A stretch of 22,711 bases of DNA from Neolecta irregularis DAH-3 (taxonomy: Eukaryota > Ascomycota > Neolectomycetes > Neolectales > Neolectaceae). Of this stretch, positions 13,143 through 21,376 are shown piece after piece (within the stretch, counting starts at the first letter, position 1; each line of letters begins with the position of its first letter). The stretch spans positions 1 to 22,711 of the forward strand of contig LXFE01000434.1 in assembly GCA_001929475.1 (NCBI GenBank), in the 5' to 3' direction. The notes under the pieces are model-generated. The model searched no databases. It was not told the origin of the DNA and saw nothing but the letters and a program-made list of their open reading frames with translations. The position numbers and the translations under genes are program-made.

Positions 13143-14758
13143 ATGCCGACTGTTCGTTTATCTGTGCCGCGAATTGGAATAGTTGGTTCGGGACCTGCTG
13201 GTTTCTATACGGCGTATAAACTGCTCGGTCTTGTTCAAAATGCAATTGTTGATATGTATGAGGCTCTGCCTGTGCCTTTTGGTTTAGTCAGATACGGAGT
13301 CGCTCCAGACCATGCACAAGTCAAAGTCAAAAATCCCACATTGTCAGAAGAATGCTGAGACCGTTGTTAGAATTGTAGGCATAAATTCGAAGAGGTTGCG
13401 TCGTCTTCGAGGTTTAATTTTATTGGAAATATCTCAGTCGGTCGGGATATCAGTCTTTCAGAGATGAAAATGGCTTACCACGGTCTTGTACTGGCATATG
13501 GAGCGTCAAAGGACAAAAAACTCGGGATTGAAGGTGAAAATACTCTTAATGGTGTATATTCTGCCAGATCCTTCGTTGGATGGTACAACGGGTTGCCTGA
13601 ATTTCGCAATCTTGAACCGAGTCTCAAGTGTGGAGATGTTGCAACGATAATAGGTCAAGGTAACGTTGCTCTGGATATTGCGCGGATTCTTCTTTGTGAT
13701 TTCGATCATCTGCGGAAAACGGATATACCAGAGTACGCTCTCCAGGCATTACACCAAAGCAAAATTAGAAATGTGAGGATTGTTGGAAGACGGGGGCTAT
13801 TGCAAGTCTCGTTATACTTTAATTATGTACTGATAACTAGGCAGCATTTACCGTGAAGGAACTTCGAGAACTGTCACGCCTCTCAAATGTCACTTTTGTG
13901 TCTGCGGGCGTCATACCAACTGTTTCTGAGAGCGGGGACTTGACTCGAGCGCAGAGACGTATGATTGAGTTGATGAATAGTCTTGTGAGCAATAGTGCTC
14001 TGGCAAGGTCGTGGTCGCTAGACTTTCTGCGGTCACCGCGCAAACTGCTTGCAAAAGAAGCCGATTCTAAAAGCCTCGGTTCTGTTGAGTATGAAGTGAA
14101 TATGCTGCAGTCTGATGGCAATGGAAAAGTTGGAGCTGTGGGCACGGGAACATTCGTGATGGAACCAACTGATTTGTTGTTTAAAAGTATAGGGTACCAA
14201 AGCAAACCACTTGAAGGGTACCAGGAGATTTCTCTTCCATTTGATGTACGGAGAGGATTTGTTCCGAATGTCTCCGGAAAGGTCATTGATCCAGTGAGTG
14301 GAGATTTCTTGCCGGGGGTGTATGTCAGCGGGTGGGTCAAGCGAGGGCCGACTGGGGTCATTGCAAGCACAATGCAGGATGCGTTTGAAACGGCGGAGAG
14401 GGTTGCTTTGGACTGGATGGAAAGAGGTTTGTTTCTCCAGCCAAAGGAAGAAGCGTGCGGGGGATGGGAAGAGTTGAGGGAAGTTACGGCGAGACGAGGG
14501 CTGTTTCCTGTCTCGTGGCAAGGATGGAAAAAGATCGATGCGGCAGAAGTGCAGAGAGGGGCGATAGCAGGAAAGGAACGAGAAAAGGTTGTGAATGTGC
14601 AAGATATGCTGAATATACTTGAAGATTACCGCGGTTGTCAGAGATTCAACAGTTTTTCTACTTCCTCGGCGATAGCGAGTGCACTTGTCAGCCCAGGTGA
14701 TTCTATGCCGAGGAGGTTGACGATGCCGGGTTGTGGGTCCTGTATGATAAAGTCGTGA
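13143..14758 (+). CDS. ARH1: Mitochondrial NADPH:adrenodoxin/ferredoxin reductase
   Basis: This FAD enzyme moves electrons from NADPH to mitochondrial ferredoxin (Yah1) for iron-sulfur cluster and haem A synthesis. It shows the FAD Rossmann motif [18 protein letters not shown], then [40 protein letters not shown], the NADP-binding [32 protein letters not shown] and [20 protein letters not shown]. Introns: 13326-13370 and 13806-13840. The model gives 511 residues against about 490 in human and yeast. The extra length is at the C-terminus: homologues stop soon after the segment matching DMLNILE, but here the frame goes on for about 40 residues across the 3' end of the opposite-strand gene. The presequence is very short with the chosen Met; ATG 13092 would add 17 residues including LRRR and could supply a targeting signal. 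Confidence 0.94.
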
Positions 14759-15841
14759 AACGATCCGGGAGGACCGAGCTTTGGGCGAATACCCGCATAA
14801 TCGGGGCGCAGGTGATGACCTCTAATGCTGCGCATGTAACGCGAAATAGCAATTACGGCCTCCTGGATGCGGGAAGATTGGAGGGTATAGTCATCAGGAT
14901 TATCGATCTACAGGTCAACGTAGCCCAAACAAATGCCGTGCCCATTCTGTATCCGGCCCAAAACGGATTTGCCCGGCAGTGTCGAGTGTCAGATGGATGC
15001 CCAGGCCCGCGAGATCTTTGTTTGGACATCTGGAGTCAGCACATACAACCAGGGGCGAACAACGGATATATAAGGTGCTTGGGCCTCGCAGGGCCCGAGT
15101 ATGCGAAATAAGTGCCTTTGCAGTAGTGTGGCGTAAATTTCTCCAGACTGGTAAGATTTGCCAAGCGGCAGCTGTCGTGTCCGGCTGCATTGACTACACA
15201 GTCTGCAGATATTGAAATGGATGGGAGGTCACCGCAGGATACATCGAGGATCCATCCGCTACCCACATCTGCCCGACGGATCCCTGTCACGGTAGAACCA
15301 AAGGCTATGTCAGCGCTGTGCGTTTGCACATCTGCAAGAAGTGCCGCAATAAGGGCGCTGGTATCGACAATTGCGGTATTGGGTGACAGCAGCACTGCTT
15401 CGCCGGCACAAATGTCTGGCTCTAGCATGAGAAGGCGCCCGCGGGTGAGGAACTGCGTGGGGACTGCGAGTGCACTCGCATGCGCATGGAGGTTATGCAA
15501 AAACGCAGCCTCTGGTTGTGACTGGGCAACAACTAGTTTTCCCACACGATGAAAAGGGATATCGCGGGTCTCACAAAATGTTTGAAGCAGCGCGGCCCCT
15601 CGGAGACAAAGACGAGTCTTGAGCGAGTCTGTACTCAGACTAGCTCGTAGACAAGAAACGTACTGGGCGGATGGTACAACCCAGCATGGACAATTCCCGA
15701 GTTGCGGGCCGAAGTTAGGGTGGCAGGTGCAGGTAGTCGTTCGAGGAGTAGCGTGGGCGTGCGTGCAGCCAGCGCGCGAGCAACGCTGATTCCGACTACG
15801 CCTGCCCCGATGACTGCAGCCCCAAAGTCTAGTTTGGGCAT
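14638..15841 (-). CDS. L2HGDH: FAD-dependent L-2-hydroxyglutarate dehydrogenase
   Basis: The family oxidises L-2-hydroxyglutarate, a side product of mitochondrial dehydrogenases, to 2-oxoglutarate (metabolite repair). The start [20 protein letters not shown] carries the dinucleotide-binding motif. Then come [88 protein letters not shown], and a long C-terminal motif ending [20 protein letters not shown]. The total is 367 residues, shorter than human (463), mainly because there is no mitochondrial presequence. Introns: 15629-15663 (35 nt), 15030-15060 (31 nt) and 14908-14941 (34 nt, GC-AG). The gene is GC-rich compared with its left neighbours. Its last 121 bases overlap the ARH1 frame on the other strand. 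Confidence 0.93.
14908..14941 (-). other. GC-AG intron in the L-2-hydroxyglutarate dehydrogenase gene
   Basis: Removing this 34-nt interval joins GPDTEW to IDNPDDYT, matching the family's EWVDDPDDY pattern. The interval begins GC rather than GT, has a TTGACC branch site and ends TGTAG. The only GT inside it that could act as a donor is out of phase and would leave 23 nt. It contains a stop in frame, so reading through is not possible. Confidence 0.7.
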
Positions 15842-16102
15842 GTGTGTGTGATGGAATTAATGGTAATGGTAGTGGTGGGCTAGGCGATGGTGGTTGGTTT
15901 AGGGGATAAGTAACAGGCGACGGTGGTTGGCAGACGGCGACAATCTAGAGGCAACCGATCATAGCTGGTGGTTAGGGTAACGGTGCTCGGTGATAGACAA
16001 GCCGGTGGTGGTTGGCTCAATGACAGGCCGCAGGGATGGCAGGAAGCGGTCGCGGGCCGCGTTGAGCCGACTGGATTTGCGAGCGGCGCTCCACTGCACT
16101 CC
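15842..16102. promoter_or_regulatory. Divergent promoter with GGTGGTTGG repeats
   Basis: This is the spacer between the dehydrogenase start and the preferred PH-protein start. It holds three exact copies of GGTGGTTGG (15889-15897, 15922-15930, 16007-16015) and a related GGTGGTTAGG near 15966. The repeats are G-rich on the plus strand and could bind a factor or form a G-quadruplex. If the PH gene starts at 15968, the last copy is coding. Confidence 0.4.
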
Positions 16103-17200
16103 ATGTCTGGCGATCCCCGCCGCCGCAGCCTGCTCTCGATTGTCTCGTACAGGAGCGACTTTTCGGCGGAGTCAACATCGCCGAATGGTTCGCCAATGAA
16201 CTCGTCTGTGGCCCTGTCGTCTGCTCCGCTGTCGCCCAGCCTGACTGCCTCCCCGACTGCGTCGTCGCCCACCATCATGTCTGCCCTCGACTCGGCCCTT
16301 GACTCGGCGCTCCTCGTTGCAGAACTGCCCGCCCTCGTCCCGCCCAAACGGCCCTCTTCGACCGGGTCGGGCATCTTTCGCAAGCACAAACCCGCGGCAC
16401 CCGTCCTCTCCTGGTCCCCCAAACTCTACGTCCTCGTCCGCGGCACCCTCCTGCGTTTCAGCACAGACAAGCGGCACCAGCGCGTGCCCGAGAGCGTCTT
16501 TGTCTTCACGGCGGCCTCCATTGTGCGGGTCACCGATGCAATCCCGGGCTCACAGTGGGTCCTGCAGGTCTCGCCCACCGCCGCCCGCTCAGCCGCCGTC
16601 GCCTCGTACTTTGCAGACTCCCCGACCGAGTTGCCCGCCGACTGCTGGTACCTGGTCATGCCTGATCCCGGCCGCATGACCGTGTGGATGCGCACCATGC
16701 GCGACCAGATTGCCGCAGCAAAGCGCGACCAGATCGCAGCCGCACGGAGCGAAGCCAGCAGTCCCACCCCCGCACTCGACGCCAATGCCCGGCCAGTGTC
16801 CACGGCATGCCTCTTTGGCACCGACGCTGGCAAAGACGCGTTCTGTCCCGCAGCCGCCTCCAAGCCCTACTTCAAAGACGCTCTCTCGTCACTCACCACC
16901 AGCCTGCTATCGCGAGACTCCATCACCGAAGAGCCATCCCGCCCACAGACACCGCATTCATCCCAAGAGCCTTCGCCCAGAGAATCTTGTTCGTCAGACA
17001 GTTTCGCTCCAGCCACGCTTGCTACTCGCCGCGACCAATGTTCAAAGCTCGCAAATCTCCACATCCTGCCGCCGTTGAAACCCCCACCGACTTCTCCCTT
17101 GCCTCCGCTGCCGGCGTCTCCAGCATATGTCTCCCGCAGGAGACGTCGCATAGTAAACGCCAGCGAATCCGACCAAACATCCTCCGAGGACCAAGACTAG
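15968..17200 (+). CDS. PH-domain protein, uncharacterised
   Basis: This is an intronless frame of up to 410 residues. The Met at 16103 (MSGDPRRRSLLSIVS) is a likelier start than 15968, because the residues between look like translated promoter and are Gly/Trp-rich. A low-complexity Ser/Pro/Ala region is followed by a PH-like domain. Its landmarks are SWSPKLYVLVRGTLLRFS, PESVFVFTAASIVRVTD, IPGSQWVLQVSP, CWYLVMPDP and the Trp of the C-terminal helix (MTVWMRTMRDQ), about residues 145-250 of the long form. The layout recalls fungal Skg3/Caf120-type PH domains, but the match is too loose for a name. The rest is Ser/Pro-rich and disordered, ending in a basic RRRRR patch and an acidic tail. A tandem RDQIAAA repeat occurs after the domain. 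The GC content is far above that of most neighbours. Confidence 0.7.
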   Translation: MVRVTVLGDRQAGGGWLNDRPQGWQEAVAGRVEPTGFASGAPLHSMSGDPRRRSLLSIVSYRSDFSAESTSPNGSPMNSSVALSSAPLSPSLTASPTASSPTIMSALDSALDSALLVAELPALVPPKRPSSTGSGIFRKHKPAAPVLSWSPKLYVLVRGTLLRFSTDKRHQRVPESVFVFTAASIVRVTDAIPGSQWVLQVSPTAARSAAVASYFADSPTELPADCWYLVMPDPGRMTVWMRTMRDQIAAAKRDQIAAARSEASSPTPALDANARPVSTACLFGTDAGKDAFCPAAASKPYFKDALSSLTTSLLSRDSITEEPSRPQTPHSSQEPSPRESCSSDSFAPATLATRRDQCSKLANLHILPPLKPPPTSPLPPLPASPAYVSRRRRRIVNASESDQTSSEDQD

Positions 17201-17284
17201 GCCTGTACTCTTTCCTTATTCATCTCATAGCATATATAAAGTGGAGGCACTTTTGGCGCACTCGGCAATCAATTAGAATTACAC

Positions 17285-18184
17285 CTATCCTTCTACGTCT
17301 TCAATCTTGGTCTTCAGGTCTCGTGCTACAGCATTTGCTTCAGACTTGACAGCAGTGGACTTTGCACTCCCTTCTTCCTTCCCAGACTTCCCAGTGTTCT
17401 TGCTCTTCTGTTCCTTCTTCTTCTTGGGCTATGAAATATTAAAAATGAAACAAACACTGCATATACCTTGTCCCAAGCATAAAGAGGTCGGAAACTATCG
17501 ATAACTCCAACATCCGCAAACAGGTTTGGATAGAGCCATAGTCCCGGAGGATGTGTGAAAATCGTGACGAGGTACAGAATCAAACGGATGATTGCAATAA
17601 CGAAGAATAATCCGAGCAAACCCAACATCCCCATCGATAAATACCATACCCCAATTCGAAGACTCTGCGGCCAGAGAGGAAACAACACGGCCGTAAATGC
17701 AACAATTACAAGACCAAGGCTAGCGAGTATGGCCATCAACTGTGACCCTTGGAACAACCAAACATAGTAGCAGTCGTCACCGAATTCTTGGACTTGCTCA
17801 AGCCGCAAGAGCTTGGGATCGCCTTTCTTCCCCTTCTTCCCGCCTCGAACTTTGATTGCTTCTTCTTTGGAAAGTTTCGTAACACGAAGGACGAATCCAG
17901 CGCGGGGAAGCTGGGACAAAACCTTGACAGCATCATCGCGAGTCGCAATCTGTGGCATAATAGCCTTGCGCTTTTTTTTGTATTCCTCAGATTGCAGAGC
18001 CTTGAGAGCATGCTTGACTAAAAATTATCAGCCGAGATGATGCCTTGATTCGAGGACCCTTGAAAAACTCGACACGTTTGTTATCGAGCACCCCTGCTTG
18101 CGACTTCACAACAGCATGATTTCGAAGATACTTGGAGACAGCCAAAAGTTCTGGATTAGGGGCAGCAGGCGCTTGGTCGTTCAT
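17285..18184 (-). CDS. SEC62: Sec62, ER protein-translocation subunit
   Basis: Sec62 joins Sec63 and the Sec61 channel at the endoplasmic reticulum for post-translational import. The 273-residue model starts MNDQAPAAPNPELLAVSKYL, with RNHAVVKSQAGVLDNKRVEF, then VKHALKALQSEEYKKKRKAI and a cytosolic domain. Two membrane segments follow (LMAILASLGLVIVAFTAVLF and a second around MGMLGLLGLFFVIAIIRLIL), separated by a short PLWPQSLRIG loop. The C-terminus (FTHPPGLWLYPNLFADVGV, FRPLYAWDKPKKKKEQ) is lysine-rich, as expected for ribosome or Sec63 contact. Introns: 18018-18057 (40 nt) and 17429-17466 (38 nt). Without the second, the tail reads as a spurious Arg-rich peptide. It lies 80 bases downstream of VAC1 on the same strand. 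Confidence 0.95.
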
Positions 18185-18264
18185 TGTAAATTTGTGGTCC
18201 GTATTTTGCGTATTTTGGAGGTTGGGTAGATAAGAGTTCCCAAAACAATCTATTAAACGTATTC

Positions 18265-20176
18265 TCACAACCCATAAAGATGATCTAGCTCTGTTTGTAA
18301 CCTCTCTGCTTCCTGCTGCAATTCTGTTAGACTATCTTTTAAAATGGACGCTTCATCGTATTTCCGGCGGGCGTTCGCCTCATGTAACATCTCCTGGACG
18401 AGAAATATCTGTTCTTCGAGCACCATTAAAGCCTCCCTCCTAGCCGTTTCCTCTTTCTCAGATATACCTGTACTAAACGGGATTTGAGGGGACTGTGTAC
18501 TTGTCGACGTTGGCGTTGAAATGCCCTGCACTCTGAGAGTTTTAGGAAGCATCTGCAGCGGTAACATATGCTGTTGAAGAAACGCGGTGGCTCTTTGATG
18601 AATTGCATCTTGAATTCGGTGTTCTGCTATTCCTTGTGTTTGCAACTGTTTTATCCGTTTGGCGCAGGCATCATAATTTCCAAAAGCATCCAACAATTTC
18701 TTTCTAATTCTAGAAGCTTGACTAATTTCTAGTTCCGACGGGGAATTTTCTGTATCTCTAGATAAATTAAAAGGTCTCTATGGAAATGCACGGTACTGTA
18801 GAAGAGCAACCATTTGATGGAATTTTGGCAGGAGTAACTCTATCCCCGTTTTGAAATCATTCAGGTTCTTTGAAAATCAGCGATGAGAAACATACTAATC
18901 GTGACCTTGTAAAGACGAAAAAGTCTAGAAAGATCTCCATCTTCATGAGCCAAACCAGATCTCCCAAAAGTGAGTCCGTGGCATCCTCGACATATTCGAA
19001 TATCAATAACATCATTATTCTCGCTTGCTGTGTCTCCGAGAACTTGGGACTTGGTAAACAGTAATAATCGAGACATACCATCAGCCACGTCGATGCCTAT
19101 TTCCGCTGAACATCTGGAGCTAGAATCGGCACATACTACTCTCCCACAAAGTCGGCAGTGATGTTTTCTTAATATAAAACTAAACATCTGACTAGAAAAT
19201 TAGACACTGCGTAGGTAGATTATCATAACTTGCAGAAGGGACAATGCAGCACAGAAGGATTTTCCTGCCATGCCACTACAGACTGTTCCAGCATTTTTCT
19301 CTGACTTTTCATAGATGCAATGCTTCGAAATACTCCTGATGGCAGCTCTATAGTAGGAGGCTGAATTAAAAGTCGAACAAGCTGAGATTAGATGCCAATA
19401 AATTCCAACAAATAACCTTTTGCAACCGTTTTGCATGACGATTTGCTTCCATCGACTGTTTCTCCACTCCTACTTGACGAATACATTTAAAAGCCTCAGT
19501 ATGATCTCGACTAGACCCTGGAGAATTAACAAATATTAGATTTCGATGTATACCACTATTATCTAAATAACCTTGTCTCGATTTAAAACATCCTTCACAT
19601 ACTCGAGCCCACACACCACGAACTGGTTCATGACTCGCAGATCGAGATAATTTGATTTGAAAAAATGTATGCACATTACAATACAACCTTCCACATTTCC
19701 GACAATTAATTTTACCTGTTCTTGAATTCAGGAAATCTTTACACATGGGATCAGAACAATAGTCGCAAGCGGACTCGGGTTGCCAATGCGCTCTTGTAAT
19801 CATATCATCTGAATCTCGACTAGTTTCAAGTAAACTCGATTCAAAGGATATTTCTCCATTGCGTTCAAATGGTTCTGGTAAGCCGAGTTTTTGGTGAATT
19901 GCAGCGACAGGAGCTAAATTGCGAGCTTTCGATACTCGCTGTTTTAACCATGCTTTTATTCCAACTTGGTGCACGATATCGGCGTACTCTGAATGAACGT
20001 CATCGAGGTGTTGATTAAGCTGAGAGAACGCAATCTGAGAATTAGCCTAGCGGATCCGGAAAATAGACCATCGTCTCGGAACATATAGGACAAACTAGAT
20101 TTGGTTCTATATCTTCGGTAGCCGATAGCCTGACCGGTTGTAATGGTGTTTTCCGGCCAATGACTCGGGTTTGCAT
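18265..20176 (-). CDS. VAC1: Vac1/Pep7, rabenosyn-like double-FYVE endosomal tether
   Basis: Vac1 links PI3P, Rab5/Vps21 and Vps45 in Golgi-to-endosome fusion. The 563-residue model starts MQTRVIGRKTPLQPVRL. It has an N-terminal C2H2 finger (CPICSETMIAFSQLNQHLDD, then VHSEYADIVH) and a first zinc domain (CDYC...NCRKCGRLYCNVHTFFQIKL, SASHEPVRGVW, RVCEGCFKSRQGY). A classical FYVE follows (HCPFCNQMFSFILRKHHCRL, CGRVVCAD, IRICRGC, about 300-370). A C-terminal helical hairpin (EEQIFLVQEMLHEANARRKY, DEASILKDSL) is the Rab-binding rabenosyn-like region. Introns: 20035-20068, 19382-19416, 19192-19229, 19043-19078, 18868-18905, 18758-18796. An in-frame ATG at 20251 would add 25 unconserved residues and leave 21 bases to the PNP gene; I prefer 20176, which also follows a TATATAA-like run. 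Confidence 0.94.
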
Positions 20177-20272
20177 TATATACCGTATTAATATCTTCAC
20201 AACTCCTATCGATTGTGGAGGTGAGGTTTCTGCCCCCGCGCCCCTCAACATTTCTAGACAAATCTTTTATAA

Positions 20273-21348
20273 ATGATAGACGATATTCATTCACGAGCTC
20301 TCGAAACTGCAGATTTCCTCAAAAATTCTCTACCAGATGCAGTTAAAACACCACGAGTCGGTATCATTTGTGGTTCTGGGCTCGGAGGTCTCGTAAATGC
20401 TCTTTCGGCAGAATCTCGGGTACAAATCGCATATTCTGCGATCCCGAATTTTGCCATTAGCACTGGTATCAAACCCCAAATATAACAGGGGCTGAAACAA
20501 AAACCTCTAGTCCAAGGTCATGCGTCGAAGCTCGTTTTTGGTCTTCTTGGAGAAAAACAAGTGGCGACCGTTGCTATGGTTGGTAGATTCCATTTCTATG
20601 AGGGATATGATATGAAAACCGTCACTTTTCCCATTCTTGTTATGAAACTTTTGGGAATTGAAGCTCTTATTAGTATTTTCCTTCAGTATAATGCTAACTA
20701 CGAGTTACAAATGCAGCCGGAGGATTGAACGAAAATTATGCTGTAGGCGACATTGTTCTCGTTAAAGGTATATTTATTTTAATTTTTTGTCTGACAATCA
20801 AGATCATTTGAATCTAGCTGGAATGATTGGAATGCATCCTCTTCGCGGACCAAACGATTCCAATTTTGGGGTCCGATTCCCTGCTTTATCTGATGCCTAT
20901 GATCTTGAATTACGCAAAGCTGCATTTTCAGTCCGGAAAAAGGTTATGACTGGTAAAAGAAATATGTATGAAGGAATCTACGCCTTTGTTGCCGGTATTC
21001 AAATCATCTGTTCATTCTTACATTTCAGGGCCAAGTTACGAAACTCGTGCAGAGGCAAGAATGATTCGAAATCTTGGTGCAGACGTCGTAGGAATGTCGA
21101 CATGCCCAGAAGTCATCGTAGCAAGACATTGTGACATTCGTGTTCTTTGTTTGAGTCTTTGTACAAATAAGGTCATTCTAGATGAAGGACCCTCTGCACT
21201 CGGTCAAACAGACTCGAAGCAACAGAGCGCAAATATTTCTTTAGCAGAAGGCAAAACTAACCATGAAGAAGTCCTCATCGCTGGACTCGAAGCATCAAAC
21301 GATTGTGAAAAAGTCGTTGCGGGTATTGTAGATATGTGCTTTTCCTAG
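20273..21348 (+). CDS. PNP1: Purine nucleoside phosphorylase
   Basis: This is a trimeric PNP that splits inosine and guanosine with phosphate to the free base and ribose-1-phosphate (purine salvage, also nicotinamide riboside use). The 309-residue model shows the phosphate loop IICGSGLGGL, then IPNFAIST, VQGHASKLVFGLLGEKQV, GRFHFYEGYDMKTVTFPI, TNAAGGLNENYAVGDIVL, MIGMHPLRGPNDSNFGVRF, AGPSYETRAEARM and GADVVGMSTCPEVIVARH. The base-binding Asn occurs in CTNKV, and the conserved His in TNHEEVL. Introns: 20466-20510 (45), 20673-20704 (32, with a TGCTAAC branch site), 20768-20802 (35) and 20995-21028 (34). The start ATG follows TTTTATAA directly. The gene ends 28 bases from the convergent nuclease gene. 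Confidence 0.96.
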
Positions 21349-21376
21349 TATATAGAGTGAATAGAAGTATGACAGT

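Noticed and set aside
13837-14602. Long minus-strand frames opposite ARH1
   Set aside because: The plus strand encodes conserved reductase motifs throughout; the minus frames have no recognisable content.
16696-16750. Tandem RDQIAAA repeat in the PH protein as a functional motif
   Set aside because: Only two copies, about 24 bases each. It looks like a small local duplication in a disordered region.
15880-17349. Several long open frames on both strands opposite or beside the PH-domain frame
   Set aside because: They are shadows caused by high GC and few stops. None has conserved motifs, and their composition is Arg/Pro/Ser-rich translation of another coding strand.
19050-19078. A 29-nt intron in VAC1 with a GTATGT donor and the first available AG
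   Set aside because: It would shift the frame. The next AG (19043) gives 36 nt, keeps frame and matches the usual size.
20251-20272. VAC1 starting at ATG 20251, only 21 bases from the PNP start
   Set aside because: The added residues are unconserved and GC-skewed, while MQTRVIGR at 20176 resembles the family N-terminus. It is not fully excluded.
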